Origin: Isoptericola dokdonensis DS-3
GTDB lineage: Bacteria; Actinomycetota; Actinomycetes; Actinomycetales; Cellulomonadaceae
DNA: 64,000 nt
Direction of reading: 5' to 3'
Assembly: GCF_001636295.1 (NCBI RefSeq)
Contig: NZ_CP014209.1
Location: forward strand, 1,612,001 to 1,676,000
Shown: piece by piece, positions 55,944 to 64,000 of the stretch
Layout: the number at the start of each line of letters is the position of its first letter
Position numbering within the stretch: the first letter of the stretch is position 1
The notes under the pieces: generated by a model
Seen by the model: the letters and a program-made list of their open reading frames with translations, nothing else
Database searches by the model: none
What the model was told of the DNA's origin: nothing
Program-made: the position numbers and the translations under genes

Positions 55944-56614
55944 CCGACGGACCGTCGACCAGCCCGGACCGCACGGCCGCTCCGGTGGACCGCACCCGGC
56001 CTCGCCGCGCGCGCCGCCGCCTGCTTGTCGGCGGCACGGCCGTGCTGGTGCTCGCCGTCCTGCTCCCGGTGGCGTGGGTGCAGGCCACCGGGCACGCCCG
56101 CGTGCGCGGGTCCGTGGCGGAGGCCGCACAGACCCCCGTCGACGCGATCGTCGTGCTCGGAGCGGGCCTGCGCCCGGACGGCACCCCGTCGACCTACCTG
56201 CGCCGCCGGCTCGCCGCCGCCGCGGAGCTGTACGCCGCGGGCGCCGCCGACCGGGTCGTGCTGTCCGGCGACGGCGCCGATCGCGCCGACGGCACGCCCT
56301 ACGACGAACCCGGGTCGATGGCGGACTGGATCGTCGGGCTCGGTGTGCCCGGCGACGCGCTCGTGCTGGACCGCGAGGGCTTCGACACCACCGCGACGTG
56401 CCGCCGCGCGCACGACGAGTACGCCGTGCGCACCGCCGTCGTCGTCACCCAGGACTACCACCTGCGCCGCGCCCTGTTCTCGTGCGCCCGGGCAGGCCTC
56501 GACGCCACCGGCGTCGGGGTGTCCGCCACCAGCGTCACCCCGGTCCAGGCCGCCTGGTGGCGGGTGCGCGAGCTGCCCGCCTCCTGGAGGGCCGCCGCCC
56601 GCGAGGCCTGGTGA
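55940..56614 (+). CDS. YdcF/SanA-type DUF218 membrane protein
   Basis: 224 aa. One N-terminal membrane helix (LLVGGTAVLVLAVLLPVAWV), then a DUF218 domain: DAIVVLGAGLRPDGTPS, LRRRLAAAAELYAAG, RVVLSGDGADRADG, DREGFDTTATCRRAHDEY and VVVTQDYHLRRALFSCARAG. Members act in envelope integrity (SanA) or have unknown roles. GTG start overlaps the previous stop (GTGA). Confidence 0.85.
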   Translation: MTDGPSTSPDRTAAPVDRTRPRRARRRLLVGGTAVLVLAVLLPVAWVQATGHARVRGSVAEAAQTPVDAIVVLGAGLRPDGTPSTYLRRRLAAAAELYAAGAADRVVLSGDGADRADGTPYDEPGSMADWIVGLGVPGDALVLDREGFDTTATCRRAHDEYAVRTAVVVTQDYHLRRALFSCARAGLDATGVGVSATSVTPVQAAWWRVRELPASWRAAAREAW

Positions 56615-56636
56615 CTGCCCTGACCCACCGCACCCA

Positions 56637-56718
56637 GCGCTGACTCGCGAGACCCTGCGCTGACTCGCGCCCGGCTGCGCTGACTCGCGAGTCAGCGCAG
56701 GGTCGCGCGAGTCAGCAC
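56637..56718. repeat. Five units of the 20-bp repeat, head-to-head
   Basis: Three units of GCGCTGACTC at 56637, 56657 and 56677, then two inverted GAGTCAGCGC/GAGTCAGCAC units at 56689 and 56709, all with 20-bp period within each orientation. The junction forms a perfect 26-bp palindrome at 56675-56700 (CTGCGCTGACTCG and its complement). Located between convergent genes. Confidence 0.85.
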
Positions 56719-56737
56719 AGGGTCGCCACGGGTGCCG

Positions 56738-58360
56738 TCAGGGCATGCGCAGACGGCGCATCGTCCGCAGCGCGGTGGTGAGGACCGCGCTGGGCGTGTC
56801 GCCACCGAGCCGGTAGAGGGTGTCCATCGACACGCCCGCCCCGAGGCCCCGCTGGACGGCGACGGTCTGCGCCTCGGTGACGGCCTCGATCGCCTCGCGG
56901 CCGTGGCGACGGCCCTGCCCGGAGGCCTTCATGCCGCCCATCGGGGCACCTGCGCTCCCCCAGGCGGACGCGTAGCCGTCGTTGACGACGACGGTGCCGG
57001 CCTCGACCCGGGCGGCGAGCTGCCTCGCCCGGGCGACGTCCCGGGACCAGATCGAGGCGTTGAGGCCGAACTCGGTGTCGTTCATGGCGGCGACGGCCTC
57101 GTCGTCGCTGGCCACGCGGGACACGGTCACGACCGGGCCGAAGGTCTCCTCGCGCAGGCAGACGGCGTCGTCGGGCACGAGGTCGAGGACTGTCGGTGCG
57201 TAGAAGTAGGGGCCGACGTCCGCCCGGTGCACGGCACCGGTGAGGGCGCGCGCACCCTTGGCGAGGGCGTCGTCGACGTGCCCGGCGACCCGGGCGAGCT
57301 GGTCGGCCGACACGAGGGAGCCGACGTCGGCCGTGTAGTCGAGGCCCGACCCGAGGGACAGCTCGCGGACCGCCGGGACGAACCGCTCGAGGAACGCGTC
57401 GGCGATGCGCTCGTGCAGCACGAGCCGCTCGATCGACATGCAGAGCTGACCGGAGTTGGAGAAGCAGGCGCGGACGACGCCGGGCACGGCGGCGTCGAGG
57501 TCGGCGTCCGCGGCGACGTACAGCGGGTTCTTGCCGCCGAGCTCCAGGGTCGCTCCGACGAGCCGCTCCCCGGCCCGCGCGGCGACCTTCCGGCCCACGG
57601 CCGTGGACCCGGTGAAGACGATGTGGTCGACGCGCTCGACGACCGCCGCGCCGATGTCGCCGGCCCCGCTCACGACGCCGAGCAGGTCGTCGGGCAGGCC
57701 CGCCTCGGCGAGCAGCTCGGCGGCCCACAGCGCGGACAGCATGGTCTGCGGGTCGGGCTTGAGCACGACGGCGTTGCCCGCCAGCAGCGCGGGGACCGCC
57801 TCGGCGAGCGCGAGCGTCAGCGGGTAGTTCCACGGGGAGATCACCCCGACGACGCCGACCGGGCGACGGTGCACGCGCACGCCCGTCAGCAGCGACAGCG
57901 CCCCGGGCTCCCGGCGGTCCGCGAGGTAGCGCGGGCCGCGCACCACGTAGTGGCGGCAGAGCTGCGCGACGTCCGCGACCTCCTCGAACGCCGACCGGCG
58001 GGACTTGCCCGACTCCATCTGGATCAGGTCGAGGATCTCGGACTGGCGCTGCAGCACGAGGACGCCGAGCCGGTCCACGACGCGCAGCCGGTCCTGCAGC
58101 GGGCGGGCCGCCCAGTCGTGCTGGGCCGCGCGCGCCCGGGTGACGGCCTCGGCGACGTCCGCGACGGACGAGAGCGGCACCGCGGCCAGCGGCGCCCCGG
58201 TGAACGGCAGGATGCTGCGGTGCACCCCGGCGTCGTGGGAGGTGACGACCCGCCGGACCAGGGGTTCCACGACCTCGGGTTCGAGGACGTAGGTGGACGC
58301 GGGGAGCTCGGGGTCGATCACATCACCCAGAGCGCCGTCGCTCTCGTGCGCTGTTGCCAT
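56738..58360 (-). CDS. Succinate-semialdehyde dehydrogenase-type aldehyde dehydrogenase
   Basis: 540 aa NAD(P)-dependent ALDH. Motifs: SPWNYPLTLALAEAVPALLA, LKPDPQTMLSALWAAELL, VFTGSTAVGRKVA, catalytic Glu in LELGGKNPLYV, the catalytic-position Cys in NSGQLCMSIERL, EETFGPVV and NDTEFGLNASIWS. Closest in layout to actinobacterial GabD2-type enzymes; exact substrate unproven. The ATG at 58360 is selected because TAGGGT ends 7 nt upstream; an ATG 9 nt earlier would overlap that -10. Confidence 0.9.
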   Translation of the reverse strand: MATAHESDGALGDVIDPELPASTYVLEPEVVEPLVRRVVTSHDAGVHRSILPFTGAPLAAVPLSSVADVAEAVTRARAAQHDWAARPLQDRLRVVDRLGVLVLQRQSEILDLIQMESGKSRRSAFEEVADVAQLCRHYVVRGPRYLADRREPGALSLLTGVRVHRRPVGVVGVISPWNYPLTLALAEAVPALLAGNAVVLKPDPQTMLSALWAAELLAEAGLPDDLLGVVSGAGDIGAAVVERVDHIVFTGSTAVGRKVAARAGERLVGATLELGGKNPLYVAADADLDAAVPGVVRACFSNSGQLCMSIERLVLHERIADAFLERFVPAVRELSLGSGLDYTADVGSLVSADQLARVAGHVDDALAKGARALTGAVHRADVGPYFYAPTVLDLVPDDAVCLREETFGPVVTVSRVASDDEAVAAMNDTEFGLNASIWSRDVARARQLAARVEAGTVVVNDGYASAWGSAGAPMGGMKASGQGRRHGREAIEAVTEAQTVAVQRGLGAGVSMDTLYRLGGDTPSAVLTTALRTMRRLRMP

Positions 58361-58430
58361 GGGCGACACCCTAGCCGGGCCCGGTGACGCTCCGGTGAAC
58401 TGTGCCCCGGGATGTCCGGGTCGTTCGCCG

Positions 58431-58889
58431 TCAGCGTGACAGGTCGCGCCCGAGCACGGTGCACTCGGCGTCGGCGTAGCCCAGGGAGGCGTAGAACCCC
58501 AGCACGCCGGTGTTCGTGGTGCGCACCATCAGCCGCACCTTGTGCGCCCCGGCCCCGCGCAGCCAGTCCTCCGCCGCGGCTACGAGCCGCCGTCCCAGGC
58601 CGGTCCCCTGCCGGTCGGGGGCGACGGCGACGTAGTACAACCAGCCCCGGTGCCCCTCGTACCCTGCCAGCACGGTGCCGACGACGGCGTCCTGCTCGCG
58701 CGCGACCAGGACGGTGGAGGTCGGGTTGCGTCGGGCGTCGTCGACGTCCCGGTGCGGGTCGTTCCACGGCCGGGCGAGCCCGCAGGTCTCCCACAGCGCG
58801 ACGACGTGCTCGACGTCGGCGTCCCGGATCTCGTCGATCACGGCAGGCTCGCTCGCCTGCACCCCGTCCGTCGTCGAGACCTTGCTCAC
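58431..58889 (-). CDS. GNAT-family acetyltransferase
   Basis: 152 aa, RimI/YpeA-like: TVLVAREQDAVVGTVLAGYE, acetyl-CoA site VAPDRQGTGLGRRLVAAAED, and VRTTNTGVLGFYASLGY. Substrate unknown. Its GTG overlaps the guaB3 stop (GTGA), so it is translated from the guaB3 message. Confidence 0.88.
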   Translation of the reverse strand: MSKVSTTDGVQASEPAVIDEIRDADVEHVVALWETCGLARPWNDPHRDVDDARRNPTSTVLVAREQDAVVGTVLAGYEGHRGWLYYVAVAPDRQGTGLGRRLVAAAEDWLRGAGAHKVRLMVRTTNTGVLGFYASLGYADAECTVLGRDLSR

Positions 58890-60010
58890 CGGGGCTGGTA
58901 CGGGGAGACGACGACCTCGACCCGCTGGAACTCCTTGAGGTCGGAGTAGCCCGTGGTCGCCATCGCGCGGCGCAGCGCGCCGACGAGGTTGGTCGTGCCG
59001 TCGGCGTGGTGACCCGGCCCGAAGAGGATCTCCTCCAGCGTGCCGGCGGTGCCGACCTCGACGCGCTCGCCGCGCGGGAGCTGGGAGTGGTGCGCCTCGG
59101 GGCCCCAGTGCCAGCCGCGGCCGGGCGCCTCCGACGCGCGCGCCAGGGCGGCACCCAGCATCACGGCGTCGGCGCCGCACGCGACCGCCTTGACGACGTC
59201 GCCCGAGCGACCGACGCCGCCGTCGGCGATGACGTGCACGTACCGGCCGCCGGACTCGTCCAGGTAGTCGCGCCGCGCGGCCGCGACGTCGGACACCGCG
59301 GTGGCCATGGGCGCGTGGATACCGAGGCTGACGCGGGTGGTGTGCGCCGCGCCGCCGCCGAACCCGACGAGCACGCCCGCCGCGCCGGTGCGCATGAGGT
59401 GCAGGGCCGCGGTGTAGGTCGAGGCGCCGCCGACGACGACGGGCACGTCGAGCTCGTAGATGAACCGCTTGAGGTTCAGGGGCTCGGCGTTGCCGGACAC
59501 GTGCTCCGCCGAGACGGTGGTGCCGCGGATGACGAACAGGTCCACCCCGGCGTCGACGACCGTCCGGTAGTGCTCCTGGGTGCGGGCCGGGGACAGCGCG
59601 CCGGCGACCGTGACGCCCGCCGCACGGATCTCCTTGAGCCGCTGCGTGATGAGCTCGGGCTTGATCGGCTCGGCGTAGATCTCCTGCATCCGGCGGGTCG
59701 CCTGGGCCACGGGGAGGTCGCGGATCTCCGCCAGCAGCGGCTCCGGCGACTCGTAGCGCGTCCACAGGCCCTCGAGGTCGAGGACACCGAGGCCGCCGTG
59801 GTTGCCCAGCGCGACCGCGGTGTCGGGGCTCATCACCGAGTCCATCGGCGCCGCGAGGATCGGCAGGTCGAAGTGGTAGGCGTCGATCTGCCAGCCCGTG
59901 GAGACGTCCTTCGGGTCGCGCGTGCGTCGCGACGGCACCACGGCGATGTCGTCGAAGGAGTACGCGCGGCGTCCGCGCTTGCCACGGCCGATCTCGATCT
60001 CGTTGCTCAC
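58886..60010 (-). CDS. guaB3: GuaB3-family IMP dehydrogenase/GMP reductase-like protein
   Basis: 374 aa without CBS domains. RRAYSFDDIAVVPSRRTRDP and PILAAPMDSVMSPDTAVALG are typical of the actinobacterial GuaB3 group. The barrel shows DLFVIRGTTVSAEHV in the region where the active-site loop is expected, VVVGGASTYTAALHLMRTGA, VIADGGVGRSGDVVKAVACG. The catalytic GSICTT loop of classical GuaB is not present, so it may act as GMP reductase-like or have another purine role. GTG start with TAGGCT ending 7 nt before. Confidence 0.92.
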   Translation of the reverse strand: MSNEIEIGRGKRGRRAYSFDDIAVVPSRRTRDPKDVSTGWQIDAYHFDLPILAAPMDSVMSPDTAVALGNHGGLGVLDLEGLWTRYESPEPLLAEIRDLPVAQATRRMQEIYAEPIKPELITQRLKEIRAAGVTVAGALSPARTQEHYRTVVDAGVDLFVIRGTTVSAEHVSGNAEPLNLKRFIYELDVPVVVGGASTYTAALHLMRTGAAGVLVGFGGGAAHTTRVSLGIHAPMATAVSDVAAARRDYLDESGGRYVHVIADGGVGRSGDVVKAVACGADAVMLGAALARASEAPGRGWHWGPEAHHSQLPRGERVEVGTAGTLEEILFGPGHHADGTTNLVGALRRAMATTGYSDLKEFQRVEVVVSPYQPR

Positions 60011-60143
60011 GCCCTCCAGCCTACCGGCGCGGCCGCGCGGGGGCCGCCCCCGTCCGCCGTCGGGATGGTGGCGGCCCCGGCGAGGAGCCGTGTCGGTGGC
60101 TCGTGGGACGTTGCGGTCCAGGACGTCGCAGGGAGGGATCCAC

Positions 60144-60866
60144 ATGGACGACACGGGTTGGGCCACCGGGCCGCTGCTCGGCTTCGACACCGAGACCACC
60201 GGGGTCGACGTGCACACCGACCGCATCGTCACCGCGGCCTTCGTGGTGCGGACCCGGCAGACCACCGAGGTGCGGACCTGGCTGATCGACCCGGGGGTCG
60301 AGATCCCCGCGGAGGCGGCCGCGATCCACGGCGTCAGCACCGCGCACGCCCGCGCCCACGGCCGCCCGCCCGCGGAGGCGCTGGAGGAGATCGCGACGTT
60401 CCTCGCGGAGCACGCGGCCGCCGGGGTGCCGGTCGTGGCCTACAACGCGGCCTTCGACCTCACGCTGCTCGACGCCGAGCTCGCCCGCCACGGGCTGCCC
60501 ACCCTGCCCGAGCGGCTGGGCCGGCCGGTGTCGCCGGTCCTGGACCCGCTGGTCATCGACCGCTGGCGGGACCGCCACCGGCGCGGCAAGCGCCGGCTCG
60601 GCGACCTCGTCGAGCTGTACGGCGTGACGGGCGAGGGCGAGCTGCACACCGCCGACGTCGACGTGCTGGCCACCCTCGACGTGCTCGAGGCGCTGCTGCT
60701 GCGGTTCCCCGACCTGCGGTCCGTCGCGCTGGACGCGCTGCACCTGGCGCAGCGCGACGCGCACCGCTCCTGGGCGGAGGACTTCAACGCCTGGCGGCGG
60801 TCGCAGGGTCTGCCCGGCCCGGGCGCGTCACCGGCCTGGCCCGTCGAGCCGCGCGCCACCGGCTGA
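60144..60866 (+). CDS. DEDDh 3'-5' exonuclease (DnaQ-like)
   Basis: 240 aa. Exo I FDTETTG, Exo II AYNAAFDLTLLD, Exo III region HTADVDVLATLDVL with the DEDDh histidine. Resembles stand-alone proofreading-type exonucleases; might act with a polymerase or in RNA/DNA turnover. GGAGGG 7 nt upstream of the ATG makes this one of the few clearly leadered genes in the right arm. Divergent from guaB3. Confidence 0.9.
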   Translation: MDDTGWATGPLLGFDTETTGVDVHTDRIVTAAFVVRTRQTTEVRTWLIDPGVEIPAEAAAIHGVSTAHARAHGRPPAEALEEIATFLAEHAAAGVPVVAYNAAFDLTLLDAELARHGLPTLPERLGRPVSPVLDPLVIDRWRDRHRRGKRRLGDLVELYGVTGEGELHTADVDVLATLDVLEALLLRFPDLRSVALDALHLAQRDAHRSWAEDFNAWRRSQGLPGPGASPAWPVEPRATG

Positions 60867-60900
60867 CGCACCGGGCCTCCGGGCACCACCGGGAACGGAG

Positions 60901-60936
60901 GAGGGCGGTGCCACGGGTTTCCGTGGCACCGCCCTC
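60901..60936. terminator. Bidirectional terminator between exonuclease gene and guaB
   Basis: GAGGGCGGTGCCACGG-GTTT-CCGTGGCACCGCCCTC: perfect 16-bp arms between two convergent genes. Confidence 0.8.
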
Positions 60937-60951
60937 ACCGGACGCGACGGG

Positions 60952-62478
<1,527 letters not shown>

Positions 62479-62560
62479 CTACGGCGACGCCACGCACCCT
62501 CCGGGGCGGTGTCCGTCACACGCGCGGGCCGGCGGCCGCGCCCTCCTGACCTGGCCGCGG

Positions 62561-63658
62561 TCAGGCCTCGACGACCTCGAGGATCTCGTGCAGCATGCCC
62601 GTGAAGGACCGCACCCGCTGCACCTGGGGGGCCAGCGGCAGCTCGGCCGCGGCGTCGTCGCGGCGCAGCCCCACGAACACGGGCAGCTGGGGGAACCCCT
62701 CGTGCACGGCGTGCACCAGGTCGAGGTCGGGACGCCGTTGGAGCGTGGCCAGGACGAGCGCCGCGGGCCGGACCATCGTGATGAGCTCGAGGGAGCGCCG
62801 CACGCTCGCGGGGCCGGTGACGATCCGCGCCGTCTTGCCCTTCGCGGTGAGCGCCGCGGCCAGCGCGTGGGCGGACAGGGGCACGACCTCGTCCGGCGCC
62901 GCGAAGATCAGCACGATGTTGCGCATGCGGCTCGGGTGGTTGGCGGGCGGGCCCCCGTTCTGCACCACCGCCTGCTCCAGCGCCTCGGTGAAGGTGCGCA
63001 GCGCCTGCAGCGCGGCGGTGGCGAGCACCAGCTCGGGCACGGCACCGGGCCCGGCGAGGACGGTCCGCTCCGCGAGCCGGCTCCACGCCGGGTCGACGAG
63101 CTGCGACCACCACAGGGCGGGGTCGCCGTTCACGGGGATGCGCAGCAGGTCGTCGCAGCGGGACTGGTCGTAGGCGAGGGCGGAGTCGACGACCGCGGAG
63201 ACCCGGCCGGACGTGTTCTGCCCGGCCGTACCGCCGGCGGCCGGTGCCCTGCTGCCCTGGCCGCCGCCGGGCAGGGCGCGCAGGTGCCCTCGTCCGCGGG
63301 CTGCGGCGTCGGCGGACTCGTCGGTCTCCGGGGCGGGTTCGCGCGGCACCGGCGGCTCGGCGCGGCGGGCGGCCTCGAGCTCCTCGACGTCGGCGGCGAG
63401 CGCCGCCTCGGCCGCGTCGACGGGTGCGACCCCCTCCAGCGTGAGCCGTCGCATGACGAGGAGCCGGGCGACGTCCTCCGGGGTGTAGCGGCGGTGCGAC
63501 CCGGCGGTCCGGTCCGACGGGCCGAGGCCGTAACGCCGGTCCCAGGTGCGCAGGGTCGCCGGGGCGACGCCGAGGCGGCGGGCCACCGCGGCGACCGCGA
63601 GCCCGGGACCCGACGTGCGAGCGCCCCCCGAGTCCTGGGCGGGTCGCGATGTGGTCAT
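62561..63658 (-). CDS. MerR-like regulator with C-terminal B12-binding-like fold
   Basis: 365 aa. MerR winged helix near the N-terminus (VAAVARRLGVAPATLRTWDR then SHRRYTPEDVARLLVMRRL), a disordered linker with Ala/Gly/Pro/Glu (about residues 95-150), a helical domain (VVDSALAYDQSRCDDLLRIP onward) and a Rossmann-like end (IVLIFAAPDEVVPLSAHALA, VRPAALVLATLQRRPDLDLV). Layout resembles CarH/LitR light- and cobalamin-sensing repressors, but the DxHxxG cobalamin motif is absent, so the ligand is uncertain. ATG at 63658. Confidence 0.82.
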   Translation of the reverse strand: MTTSRPAQDSGGARTSGPGLAVAAVARRLGVAPATLRTWDRRYGLGPSDRTAGSHRRYTPEDVARLLVMRRLTLEGVAPVDAAEAALAADVEELEAARRAEPPVPREPAPETDESADAAARGRGHLRALPGGGQGSRAPAAGGTAGQNTSGRVSAVVDSALAYDQSRCDDLLRIPVNGDPALWWSQLVDPAWSRLAERTVLAGPGAVPELVLATAALQALRTFTEALEQAVVQNGGPPANHPSRMRNIVLIFAAPDEVVPLSAHALAAALTAKGKTARIVTGPASVRRSLELITMVRPAALVLATLQRRPDLDLVHAVHEGFPQLPVFVGLRRDDAAAELPLAPQVQRVRSFTGMLHEILEVVEA

Positions 63659-63824
63659 GCGTCGATTCTGCCCAGGGGTGCCCGGTGCCGCCACCGCGCC
63701 CCGCGGCGCGCCTTGATCCGGATCGATGAATCATGTCGAACCAGGTCAGGCGATGGGCAAAGCGGGGCGCAAGCCGGTCAGGGGGTGTCCAGCCTGTCCT
63801 GCATGCCCAACTTGCTCCCGGGCC

Positions 63825-63853
63825 TTGAACAACTTCTGCACAACTTGTAGGTT
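63825..63853 (+). promoter_or_regulatory. Promoter of the whiB-type gene (TTGAAC-N17-TAGGTT)
   Basis: -35 at 63825-63830, 17-bp spacer, -10 at 63848-63853 ending 7 nt before the ATG: the best consensus promoter in the window and leaderless. The direct repeat ACAACTT occurs at 63829-63835 and 63841-63847 between the two boxes and may be a regulator site. Confidence 0.75.
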
Positions 63854-63860
63854 GTTCGAC

Positions 63861-64000
63861 ATGACGGAGATCTCGAGACTGCCTGGGCCGGTCATGGAGC
63901 TGTGGGAGTGGCAGTACCAGGGTTCGTGCCGCGACGCGGACGACACCCTGTTCTTCCACCCCGAGGGCGAGCGGGGATCCACCCGCCGACGCCGGGCCGA
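63861..64000 (+). CDS. WhiB3/WhiD-type 4Fe-4S regulator (truncated by window edge)
   Basis: Only the first 46 codons are inside the window: MTEISRLPGPVMELWEWQYQ, then GSCRDADDTLFFHPEGERG. The LPGP...W.WQ..C...D...FFHP.GERG pattern is that of mycobacterial WhiB3 and streptomycete WhiD, redox-sensing iron-sulfur regulators that bind the main sigma factor. The first cluster cysteine is visible; the remaining ones lie past the edge. Confidence 0.9.
   Translation, partial: MTEISRLPGPVMELWEWQYQGSCRDADDTLFFHPEGERGSTRRRRA

Overview
The window is about 73% G+C, most real genes use GTG or ATG starts with strong G/C third-position bias, and it carries WhiB, PspC-type kinases, a fused CysG, GuaB3 and SURF1. 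This points to an actinobacterium, most likely Micrococcales of the Cellulomonadaceae/Promicromonosporaceae type. That placement is inferred from gene content and not checked by a search. The sequence looks chromosomal and mostly housekeeping. I found no rRNA, tRNA, CRISPR array, prophage or complete insertion sequence.

Left part (1-18 kb): sucC; a small HTH gene and a ClpN-domain gene under a double palindromic operator; an ASCH-like gene; a complete kdp potassium locus transcribed leftward (tiny ORF, kdpF, A, B, C, D, E); an OatA-like acyltransferase; the PcrA/UvrD helicase; a DUF389 membrane protein; VOC and GNAT genes. Middle left (18-32.8 kb): DUF456, a PadR regulator with an alpha/beta hydrolase, and a sulfate-assimilation and siroheme cluster (sirA, cysH, cysG, sirB) preceded by a cysteine-rich leader peptide. 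Then come the wreck of a PIN-type toxin-antitoxin module, an intact HepT/MntA module whose antitoxin is fused to an HTH, and a PspC-kinase/LuxR regulator pair divergent from two PspC-linked membrane genes.

Centre (32.8-45.2 kb): guaA, thiE, and a TPP-riboswitch-controlled thiO-thiS-thiG operon converging on a thiF/moeB-rhodanese gene. Next are a DUF3817 gene, a heterodimeric ABC exporter whose first gene appears frameshifted, a DUF559 nuclease-like gene bracketed by two copies of a 67-bp hairpin, and SURF1. Right part (45.3-64 kb): phosphoketolase, pta and ackA (acetyl phosphate to acetate and ATP); a gluconate cluster (gntP, gntK, a decayed second gntK-like gene, gntR) with two matching operator-like palindromes; a DUF4031-HD fusion and a YdcF-type gene; an aldehyde dehydrogenase; GNAT plus guaB3; a DEDDh exonuclease; guaB; a MerR-like regulator; and the start of a WhiB3/WhiD-type gene cut by the window edge.

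Two themes run across the window. First, many genes have an A/T-rich -10 box (TANNNT) ending 6-8 nt before the start codon, implying leaderless mRNAs; this helps fix several starts and exposes the frameshift in the ABC gene. Second, intergenic spaces carry at least three kinds of palindromic repeat: a 20-bp-period GAGTCAGCGC repeat at four loci, 62-bp-period hairpins near 18.6 kb, and 67-bp hairpins on both sides of the DUF559 gene.
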